Source: Bacteroidales bacterium (lineage in GTDB: Bacteria > Bacteroidota > Bacteroidia > Bacteroidales > VadinHA17). Taken from it: a stretch of DNA of 15,405 nt. The position numbers were made by a program, and so were the translations under genes. The notes under the pieces are model-generated. The model was not told the DNA's origin and ran no database searches. It saw nothing but the letters and a program-made list of their open reading frames with translations. The number at the start of each line of letters is the position of its first letter. The stretch's first letter is position 1. Below are positions 1 to 5,829 of this stretch, one piece after another. Location: the NCBI GenBank assembly GCA_030692905.1, contig JAUYBT010000149.1:1-15405 (forward strand), written 5' to 3'.

Positions 1-87
1 AATAAACAATATTTTGAAAAGAATTTTTTAACAACAGTTTTAATTTCTCTACAATCGCCATTCGGCCGATTCTACGATCAGGTTTAG
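1..87 (+). CDS. C-terminal fragment of an unidentified gene (cut by window edge)
   Basis: Frame 1 is open from the first base to a TAG at 85-87, giving 28 codons that end in SPFGRFYDQV. A good intrinsic terminator starts ten bases after the stop, which is what would be expected after a real gene end on this strand. The peptide is too short to assign to a family and I do not recognise it. A 28-codon open frame can occur by chance in AT-rich DNA, so the position of the terminator is the main support. Confidence 0.4.
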   Translation, partial: NKQYFEKNFLTTVLISLQSPFGRFYDQV

Positions 88-96
88 GTAAATCAG

Positions 97-132
97 GGAA
101 AGACATCACACGGTGTCTTTCCTTTCTTTTTT
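97..132 (+). terminator. Intrinsic terminator of the upstream gene
   Basis: GGAAAGACA (97-105) pairs perfectly with TGTCTTTCC (114-122) around an 8-base loop. It is followed by a T-rich run (123-132) on the plus strand. The 9-bp stem plus T-tract is a textbook Rho-independent terminator and isolates the M3 peptidase gene from whatever lies upstream. Confidence 0.75.
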
Positions 133-218
133 AAGATTAAAATCATATTTTTTGTTTTCATTTTTTGTATTTTGCGCTCAGATAACCAATACAAAACCAA
201 AAACTCTGATATGAACCG

Positions 219-238
219 AGCCCCGACGCGTCGGGGCT
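219..238. repeat. Perfect 20-bp GC-rich palindrome in the leader of the M3 peptidase gene
   Basis: The half AGCCCCGACG is followed directly by its exact reverse complement, with the centre in ACGCGT. It is strikingly GC-rich against the AT-rich surroundings. It sits 32 bases before the peptidase start codon and has no T-tract, so it is not a standard terminator. It also lies inside a 9-codon open frame (ATG at 211, TAG at 238-240). It could be a dispersed repetitive palindrome, a protein-binding site or a leader hairpin; the sequence does not decide. Confidence 0.7.
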
Positions 239-270
239 AGTTCCATCATGCCATTAAAAACAAACATATT

Positions 271-2388
271 ATGATGAAAAAGACTCTGTTATTTATGTTC
301 CTTACAGCTGTAGCATTCATAGGATGTAAAAAGGAAGAAAAGAGTGATAATCCTTTCTTCAACAAATATGACACTCCTTTCGAGGTACCTCCCTTTGAAC
401 AGATAAAGGCTGCCCATTTCATGCCTGCTTATCTTAAAGGGTTTGAAGAACAGCGAATTGAAATAAAAGCTATCATTAATAATCCCAAAAAACCAACTTT
501 CGATAATACTATTAAAGCTCTGGAATACAGCGGTCAGCTTTTCACTAAAGTAAGCAGGGTCTTCGGGTCGCTTAACTCTGCAAATACCAATGATACTTTG
601 CAGAAAATCAACAGGGAACTTTCACCACTACTTTCTAAGCATAGAGATGATATAAGCCTGAATGACAGCCTTTTCCAGAGAATTAAATCGGTATATGAGA
701 ACCATGACAAATTTAAACTCACTGAAGAAGAGAAAAAGGTTCTGGATGATACCTATAAAAGTTTTGTAAGAAGCGGAGCTGCCTTGTCGGCAGAAGACAA
801 AGACAAGCTTCGTAAAATAAATGGAGAGCTTTCCCTTCTCTCAGTGCAGTTTGGTCAGAATCTCCTTGCTGAAACTAATGGATTCAAGCTTGTTATTGAT
901 AAACAGGAGGATCTTTCCGGGTTACCGGAAGGTGTCGTTGCCCAGGCAACCACAATGGCAAAGAGTATGAAAATGGATGGTAAATGGGTATTCACTCTTC
1001 AGGTGCCAAGCATGACTCCATTCCTTCAATACTCCGATAGGCACGATCTGAGAGAAAAATTGTTTACCGGGTACTTTATGAAAGGTGATAATGATAATGA
1101 GACTGATAACAAAGCCATAATAGCAAAAATAGCAAAACTGAGAGTTGAAAGATCTCATCTTCTTGGTTATAAAAGCTATGCTGATTTTGCTCTTGAACGC
1201 AATATGGCTAAAACTCCTGAAAAAGTATTTGAATTCCTTGGGCAGGTTTGGGCTGCCGCAACTCCTGTTGCCAAAGCTGAGGCAGTCGCTCAGCAGGAAT
1301 TGATTACCCGGGAAGGTGGCAAATTTAAACTTGAACCCTGGGATTGGTGGTATTATACTGAAAAGATAAAAAAGGAAAAGTATGATCTGAGTGATGAGAT
1401 TACAAGGCCTTATTTTAAAATTGACAATGTGATGGAAGGAATGTTTTATGTTGCCAACCAGCTTTATGGGCTTGAATTCACCAAGAGAAGTGATATTCCC
1501 AAATATCATTCCGATGTTGAAACCTTCGAGGTTCAACGCAATGGCAAACATATTGGTATTCTGATGATTGATAATTATCCACGTCCTTCAAAGAGGGGTG
1601 GTGCATGGTGTGGTGCATTCAGGGGCCAGATTCGCAATATAAAAGGGAAGATGATATACCCTATTGTAACAATGGTTACAAATTTAACTCCTCCGGCTGC
1701 CGATAAACCATCACTTCTTACCTCAGATGAAGCTTCGACATTGTTCCACGAATTTGGTCATGCCCTCCATCAGCTGCTTTCAAATTCGACATACCCGGGA
1801 GTTTCAGGTACTTCTGTTCCACGCGATTTTGTTGAATTGCCTTCACAAATAATGGAGCATTGGGTTCTTGAACCTGAAGTGTTAAAAGTATATGCAAAGC
1901 ATTATCAGACAGGAGAAATTATTCCCGCTGAAATTGTTGAAAAACTTGATAAATCAAGCAAATTCAATACGGGATTTACTACTGTTGAGTACCTTGCAGC
2001 TGCACTTCTTGATATGGAATATCATGCTTTAACCGAACCAACCGATATCGATATCAGGGAATTTGAGAAGAAAGCAATGGATAAATATGGCTTGATTCCT
2101 GAAATAAAACCAAGATACAGGTCAACTTACTTCAATCACATCTGGAGTTCAGCAATTGCAGGATATGCTGCAGGTTATTATAGCTATATCTGGTGCGAAA
2201 TACTTGATGCCGATGCATTCCAGGCATTTAAGGAAACCGGCAACATTTTTAATAAGGAAGTTGCTGCCAAATTTGAAAAAGAGATCCTTTCAAAAGGAGG
2301 AACAAGAGACCCGCTGGAGATGTATATTGCTTTCAGAGGAAAAGAACCTGGTATCGATGCTCTTCTTGTAAACAGAGGACTAAAATAA
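271..2388 (+). CDS. M3 family zinc peptidase, peptidyl-dipeptidase Dcp-like lipoprotein
   Basis: This 705-residue protein is a thimet-oligopeptidase-family (M3) metallopeptidase, the family that cleaves short peptides, often releasing C-terminal dipeptides. The zinc motif HEFGH is at residues 493-497, and the third ligand is Glu522 in FVELPSQ, 25 residues after the second His as usual for M3. The length is normal for Dcp-type enzymes. The N-terminus is a lipoprotein signal: basic MMKK, a hydrophobic stretch, then AFIGC with Cys19 followed by KKEEK. The enzyme is therefore probably anchored in the envelope, with a role in peptide nutrition or turnover. Two adjacent ATGs (271 and 274) could each start it; there is no clear Shine-Dalgarno sequence. 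It looks monocistronic: a terminator lies before it and another after it. The family is certain; the exact cleavage specificity is inferred. Confidence 0.95.
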   Translation: MMKKTLLFMFLTAVAFIGCKKEEKSDNPFFNKYDTPFEVPPFEQIKAAHFMPAYLKGFEEQRIEIKAIINNPKKPTFDNTIKALEYSGQLFTKVSRVFGSLNSANTNDTLQKINRELSPLLSKHRDDISLNDSLFQRIKSVYENHDKFKLTEEEKKVLDDTYKSFVRSGAALSAEDKDKLRKINGELSLLSVQFGQNLLAETNGFKLVIDKQEDLSGLPEGVVAQATTMAKSMKMDGKWVFTLQVPSMTPFLQYSDRHDLREKLFTGYFMKGDNDNETDNKAIIAKIAKLRVERSHLLGYKSYADFALERNMAKTPEKVFEFLGQVWAAATPVAKAEAVAQQELITREGGKFKLEPWDWWYYTEKIKKEKYDLSDEITRPYFKIDNVMEGMFYVANQLYGLEFTKRSDIPKYHSDVETFEVQRNGKHIGILMIDNYPRPSKRGGAWCGAFRGQIRNIKGKMIYPIVTMVTNLTPPAADKPSLLTSDEASTLFHEFGHALHQLLSNSTYPGVSGTSVPRDFVELPSQIMEHWVLEPEVLKVYAKHYQTGEIIPAEIVEKLDKSSKFNTGFTTVEYLAAALLDMEYHALTEPTDIDIREFEKKAMDKYGLIPEIKPRYRSTYFNHIWSSAIAGYAAGYYSYIWCEILDADAFQAFKETGNIFNKEVAAKFEKEILSKGGTRDPLEMYIAFRGKEPGIDALLVNRGLK

Positions 2389-2402
2389 CCATCAACCAAA
2401 TT

Positions 2403-2436
2403 AGAAAAATCAGGTCTTATTAACCGGATTTTTTCT
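2403..2436. terminator. Bidirectional terminator between convergent genes
   Basis: AGAAAAATCAGG (2403-2414) pairs with CCGGATTTTTTCT (2424-2436) with one mismatch/bulge and a 9-base loop. The A-run on the left arm and T-run on the right arm give a U-tract in both directions. It lies between the stops of the M3 peptidase (plus) and the Crp/Fnr regulator (minus), so it can serve both. Confidence 0.65.
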
Positions 2437-2459
2437 TTCAGATTTGTTGTAAAAAGTAA

Positions 2460-3131
2460 TCAGTCAATTGCAAGGTCTGCCAGTCCTTCTTTATCAATTA
2501 TCTTAATGTTTTTACCTTTAGCTTCAAGATAACCTTCCTCTTCCAACTCACCAAGTGCCCTTGCTACTGAGGGCCTTGCAACACCAAAAAAATCAGCAAG
2601 TTCATTCTGCGTCATATCCAAAAGAATAGACGCCTTCTCCTTCCCTGCTTTCTGAAGGATATAATGGGCAAGCTTTCCTTTTATCGTCTTAAAATTCAGA
2701 AATTTTATCTTCTCCGATAAAAATTGGGAACGGTTTGAAATCATATCCAGAAAATTAACCAGGATAATGTCGTTTCTCATTAACAGTTTAAGGAAATCGG
2801 GCTTTTCTATCAAAAGCAGTTCCCCATCTGAAACCGCAATTACGTTAACAGGAAACCTGTTCCTGTTCCCGAACATGAAAGCTGATGCAAGAGCTCCCGG
2901 GGCAGGAATATCTTCTATCTTTATCACCCTTCCTGCATAATCAACCATTTCTCCCTTCACAACTCCACTTATTACAACTATCAGTGAATTAACAGGTTCC
3001 CCGCTTTGTGATATCAGAGAGCCTGCCTGAAATTTTTTAGTCCGATAAGGAACAACAGAAAGAATAGTATCGATCTCCCCGGTTGTCAGTCCCCTGAACA
3101 AAGGGGTTTTTGATAAAAGAGAATAGTCCAT
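2460..3131 (-). CDS. Crp/Fnr family transcriptional regulator, HcpR-like
   Basis: A 223-residue regulator with an N-terminal cyclic-nucleotide-binding-like effector domain (about 8-115), a dimerisation helix (about 117-145) and a C-terminal winged HTH. The HTH at about 173-200 reads TQNELADFFGVARPSVARAL. There is no cysteine at all, so it cannot carry an FNR-type Fe-S cluster. The stretch GEMVDYAG...IKIEDI.AP with a following RFPV resembles the HcpR branch, which senses nitrosative or redox stress in anaerobes and in which a methionine has been implicated in haem binding; Met62 is a candidate. That sub-assignment comes from memory of the family, not from an alignment. I chose the ATG at 3131: it gives the usual family length, whereas the longer frame from 3185 adds 18 hydrophobic/aromatic residues not typical of the family. 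Divergent from the M28 peptidase; the palindrome at 4830-4855 is a plausible target. Confidence 0.85.
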   Translation of the reverse strand: MDYSLLSKTPLFRGLTTGEIDTILSVVPYRTKKFQAGSLISQSGEPVNSLIVVISGVVKGEMVDYAGRVIKIEDIPAPGALASAFMFGNRNRFPVNVIAVSDGELLLIEKPDFLKLLMRNDIILVNFLDMISNRSQFLSEKIKFLNFKTIKGKLAHYILQKAGKEKASILLDMTQNELADFFGVARPSVARALGELEEEGYLEAKGKNIKIIDKEGLADLAID

Positions 3132-3150
3132 GGTTTTTTCGTAAAAATAG

Positions 3151-3160
3151 TAAATTGTTA
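3151..3160. promoter_or_regulatory. Possible half-operator upstream of the Crp/Fnr gene
   Basis: TAAATTGTTA matches 9 of 10 bases of the left arm (TAAATTGTAA) of the perfect palindrome at 4830-4855. It lies 20 bases upstream of the chosen regulator start. The opposite arm is not conserved, and ten AT-rich bases can match by chance, so this is only a weak hint of autoregulation. Confidence 0.2.
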
Positions 3161-3262
3161 TCCATAAACATAGCCTCTCCATCATTCAAAAGATTTTGGT
3201 CATTCATAAAATTTTAAGGACTTATGTCTCCCGGGGAATATCGTACTAATCCTATTTTCTAT

Positions 3263-3270
3263 TACATTTG
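3263..3270 (+). promoter_or_regulatory. -7 element of a Bacteroidota-type promoter for the M28 peptidase
   Basis: TACATTTG is an exact match to the Bacteroidota -7 consensus TAnnTTTG, 22 bases before the M28 start codon. No convincing -33 TTG is seen at the usual distance, so the call rests on the -7 element and its position alone. Confidence 0.4.
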
Positions 3271-3292
3271 GTACTTCTTAAAACAAAAGTAA

Positions 3293-4798
3293 ATGAAACT
3301 AATTAAATATCTTTTTGTAGTCCTGCTATTGTCTGCTTCTCAGGTTATTCTTTCTCAGGATGATTTCGAAACTAAACTGCTTTCACAATTCCATTCCATC
3401 ACCAGTGAAGAGATGATGATCTGGGTTAATAAACTCTGCTCTCCGGAATTCAATGGGAGGCTTACCGGTACTTCAGAATACCTTGCAAGCGCAGAATGGG
3501 TTGCAGGAAAACTCAAGGAATGGGACATTAAACCGGCCGGTGAAAATGGAAGTTACTTTCAGTGGTTCAACTTTCCATACACAGATGTTAATGATATCGG
3601 AAGTCTTACTCTGAACTTACCCCAGACAGATGGCTCGGTTATAAGAAAAAATTATACTTTTCCCGATGAGTATTACCCCGGGATGAACTCAGGTAACGGA
3701 GAAATAACTGCTGAAGTTGTTTTTGTGGGTTACGGAGTTTCGGCTCCTGAACTTAATTATGATGACTACAAAGGAATGGATGTTAAGGGAAAAATTGTCC
3801 TTATGAACAGGGATGTACCTTACACCGATCCCCGAAACCCCGAATATAAAAAATGGGTTGGATACTGCTATCATCAGTACAAGCTTCAAAATGCAGTCAG
3901 ACATGGTGCAGCCGGAATGCTCTATATTGACGGGGCAAGTGCAAATCCTAATATCTCATATGATCCGTCAATAATTGTATGCGGTATCGGACCTCAGCCT
4001 CTTGCTGATATTTTTGCCGGACTAAAAACAACAAACAAGGAGCTCCTTGATAAGATCATCAAGACATTTAAACCTGCATCCTTCAATACCGGGAAAAGCA
4101 TTACTATCAAAGCCAATACAACAAGACATCCGGAAGGAAAAGCCTGCAACGTGATTGGTATAATTGAAGGAAGTGACCCGGTACTTAAAAACGAAGTTAT
4201 TATTATCGGTGGTCACCTGGACGCAGTCGGAAAAGCCGGAAAAGTTGTAAACGGTGCACTCGATAATGCAAGCGGTATAGTTGATATTATGGGCTCTGCA
4301 AAGGCGATGGCCCAATCAGGAATTCAACTTAAAAGAAGTGTGATGTTCCTTTTTTTAGGAGGAGAAGAAATTGGTCTGCTCGGGAGCAAAGTTTATACTG
4401 AAAAACCCCTTTTCGCAAAAGAAAAAACCATCACCTTCATCAATCTTGATATGGTTGGGAATGGAACAGGCTTATCGGTAAGTGCCGGAAGTACTTACAA
4501 AGAGCTTTTAACCTTTTTCGAACAGGCAAATACAAAATATATTCACCGGACAATGCGTACTTCTGCTCCTGTTCCCGGGGAATTTTACGGTAGACCCAGA
4601 AGTGATGGAGTTGTTTTCAGCATGGCAGGATACAGAACCATGTCGATCGGAACTACTGATGGTTATAAGAAAGTTTATTACCACCTGCCAGGCGATGACC
4701 CCGATGCAATTACTATTGACATAATGGAAGATGTTGCTAAAATGATCTATGTTGCACTCACTAATATAGCAAATGATCCTTCGCTAAATTCGCGTTAG
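3293..4798 (+). CDS. Secreted M28 family zinc aminopeptidase with PA-like insert
   Basis: A 501-residue protein with a Sec signal peptide (MKLIKYLFVVLLLSASQVILSQ, cleavage near residue 22), so it is exported. The first part of the mature protein contains a PA-like region (about 135-270, VVFVGYGVSAPELNYDDYKGMDVKGKIVL), common in M28 peptidases. The catalytic domain has the full co-catalytic zinc set: His308 and Asp310 in GGHLDAVG, bridging Asp324 in GALDNASG, Glu358/Glu359 in LGGEEIGLLGS, Asp386 in NLDMVGN and His464 in VYYHLPGDD. The family removes N-terminal amino acids (or in some members acts on other small amides); substrate preference cannot be read here. With the M3 enzyme to its left it suggests envelope peptide degradation. 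It reads away from the Crp/Fnr gene from its own short leader. There is no lipobox, so it is periplasmic or secreted. Confidence 0.93.
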   Translation: MKLIKYLFVVLLLSASQVILSQDDFETKLLSQFHSITSEEMMIWVNKLCSPEFNGRLTGTSEYLASAEWVAGKLKEWDIKPAGENGSYFQWFNFPYTDVNDIGSLTLNLPQTDGSVIRKNYTFPDEYYPGMNSGNGEITAEVVFVGYGVSAPELNYDDYKGMDVKGKIVLMNRDVPYTDPRNPEYKKWVGYCYHQYKLQNAVRHGAAGMLYIDGASANPNISYDPSIIVCGIGPQPLADIFAGLKTTNKELLDKIIKTFKPASFNTGKSITIKANTTRHPEGKACNVIGIIEGSDPVLKNEVIIIGGHLDAVGKAGKVVNGALDNASGIVDIMGSAKAMAQSGIQLKRSVMFLFLGGEEIGLLGSKVYTEKPLFAKEKTITFINLDMVGNGTGLSVSAGSTYKELLTFFEQANTKYIHRTMRTSAPVPGEFYGRPRSDGVVFSMAGYRTMSIGTTDGYKKVYYHLPGDDPDAITIDIMEDVAKMIYVALTNIANDPSLNSR

Positions 4799-4829
4799 CT
4801 TTCACGGATTCATCTTTTTAAAAAAATCA

Positions 4830-4855
4830 TAAATTGTAACATATGTTACAATTTA
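4830..4855. promoter_or_regulatory. 26-bp perfect palindrome, probable Crp/Fnr-family operator
   Basis: The core TTGTAACATATGTTACAA (4834-4851) is self-complementary, and the symmetry extends four bases further on each side without a mismatch. Spaced TGTAAC/GTTACA half-sites are the architecture of Crp/Fnr-family sites. Its centre is 65 bases before the ATG of the ferredoxin-like gene. A -7-like CAATTTTG sits at 4872-4879, which would put the start of transcription near 4884 and the palindrome centre near -41.5, the usual class II activator position. The regulator at 2460-3131 is the obvious local candidate. The symmetry is seen directly; the regulator and start site are inferred. Confidence 0.7.
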
Positions 4856-4907
4856 GTCCTTGGTATTTCTTCAATTTTGTCAAGGAAAATAATTAAACCA
4901 TACAAAT

Positions 4908-5633
4908 ATGAAGAGAGATATTCTGAAAATTGATGAGGAGCTATGCAATGGTTGCGGCCTGTGTGTTCCAAACTGTCACGAGGGTGCGTTACAGGTAATC
5001 AATGGCAAGGTAAGACTGGTAAGTGAACTTATGTGCGATGGGCTTGGTGCCTGCATCGGTCATTGTCCTGAAGGAGCTATCACCATCGAGACCAGAGAAG
5101 CTGAACCCTATAGCGAAACACGCGTTATGGAGCAGGCTCATAATCATTCTCATAACCATGGCCATGAAGGAGGCGGATGTCCCGGATCGAGGGCAATGGT
5201 TATTGAAAAGCCCGGAAAGACGAATGACAATGCTTCATCGGCAGATCAGCCTTCAGAACTGAGGCAGTGGCCTATGCAAATGCACCTGGTTAATCCAAAT
5301 GCCCCATATTTCAGAGGTTCTGATCTTTTATTGGCCGCCGATTGTGTGGCATTTTCTATGGGTGGTTTCCATAGTAATCATCTGAAAGGCAAGTCGCTGG
5401 CAATTGCGTGCCCTAAACTGGATCAGGGAACAGATTCGTACGTAGAAAAGCTGACTACCATGATAGATATTTCTAAAGTGAATATAATAACAGTAATGAT
5501 GATGGAAGTGCCCTGCTGCGGCGGGTTGTTGCAGATGGTCAGGGCAGCGCTGGCTAACGCTTCCAGAAAAGTCCCGGTCAAGAAGATGATTGTCGGAATC
5601 AACGGAGAAGTACTTCAGGAAGATTGGGTGTAG
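4908..5633 (+). CDS. Ferredoxin-like 4Fe-4S protein with His-rich linker and extra Cys-containing domain
   Basis: A 241-residue cytoplasmic protein of a family common in anaerobes and usually named only '4Fe-4S binding protein'. The N-terminal ferredoxin domain has one complete cluster motif (Cys13, 16, 19, 23). In the second motif (Cys43, 49, 53) the expected second cysteine is Leu46 in CDGLGACIGHCP, so it may hold a 3Fe-4S cluster or use another ligand. A linker follows with HNHSHNHGH (78-86) and CPGS (Cys91), then a domain at about 118-240 (RQWPMQMHL...SDLLLAADCVAFS...AIACPKLD...EVPCCGG) with Cys146, 168, 203 and 204 that may form another metal site. It resembles the ferredoxin-like genes co-controlled with hybrid-cluster protein by HcpR in some anaerobes; that link is from general knowledge. 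A strong Crp/Fnr-type palindrome lies upstream and the large activase downstream, a context that fits electron donation or redox sensing. Confidence 0.85.
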   Translation: MKRDILKIDEELCNGCGLCVPNCHEGALQVINGKVRLVSELMCDGLGACIGHCPEGAITIETREAEPYSETRVMEQAHNHSHNHGHEGGGCPGSRAMVIEKPGKTNDNASSADQPSELRQWPMQMHLVNPNAPYFRGSDLLLAADCVAFSMGGFHSNHLKGKSLAIACPKLDQGTDSYVEKLTTMIDISKVNIITVMMMEVPCCGGLLQMVRAALANASRKVPVKKMIVGINGEVLQEDWV

Positions 5634-5640
5634 GTCAATG

Positions 5641-5728
5641 AGTTATTGTGTTATTGGGTTATTGGGTAACATAGACCGAAGACAACATTAATAACTTAAT
5701 AACTCAATAACTTAATAACCTAAAAACT
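5641..5728. repeat. Inverted pair of 8-bp tandem arrays
   Basis: The left part (5642-5670) repeats GTTATTG with a period of eight bases about three and a half times. The right part (5689-5728) has five 8-base units of the type TAATAACT, essentially the reverse complement of the left unit. The two arrays can fold on each other with many registers around an 18-base spacer. They begin eight bases after the ferredoxin-like stop codon and end 34 bases before the activase promoter. They may act as a loose terminator/attenuator or be a slippage-prone intergenic repeat. Confidence 0.8.
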
Positions 5729-5741
5729 GAAATAATAATAA

Positions 5742-5770
5742 TTGATTTCTATAAGAATTTATTAAATTTG
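5742..5770 (+). promoter_or_regulatory. Bacteroidota-type promoter for the activase gene
   Basis: TAAATTTG (5763-5770) matches the -7 consensus TAnnTTTG exactly, and TTG at 5742-5744 lies 18 bases upstream as a -33 element. Transcription would begin near 5775, leaving a leader of about 55 bases. This suggests the activase can be expressed independently of the ferredoxin-like gene. Confidence 0.55.
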
Positions 5771-5829
5771 GGAGTAATGCATTTGTTGTTGGGAAATCTG
5801 ATTGCTTTAACTGATTTAATCCTCTGACT

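Noticed and set aside
151..174. Possible promoter TTTG ... TATTTTG before the M3 peptidase
   Set aside because: The -7-like element lacks one base of the consensus and the spacing to TTTG is about 13 bases, too short for a normal Bacteroidota promoter.
922..1551. Open frame of 209 codons on the minus strand inside the M3 peptidase gene
   Set aside because: It is antisense to an unmistakable peptidase, its product is a Phe/Ile-rich sequence with no recognisable domain, and it has no independent signals.
3132..3185. Longer N-terminus of the Crp/Fnr regulator starting at 3185
   Set aside because: It adds 18 aromatic/hydrophobic residues not typical of the family, and the ATG at 3131 gives the normal 223-residue length.
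5641..5728. CRISPR-like repeat array
   Set aside because: The units are 8 bases long and contiguous with no spacers, so this is a simple tandem repeat.
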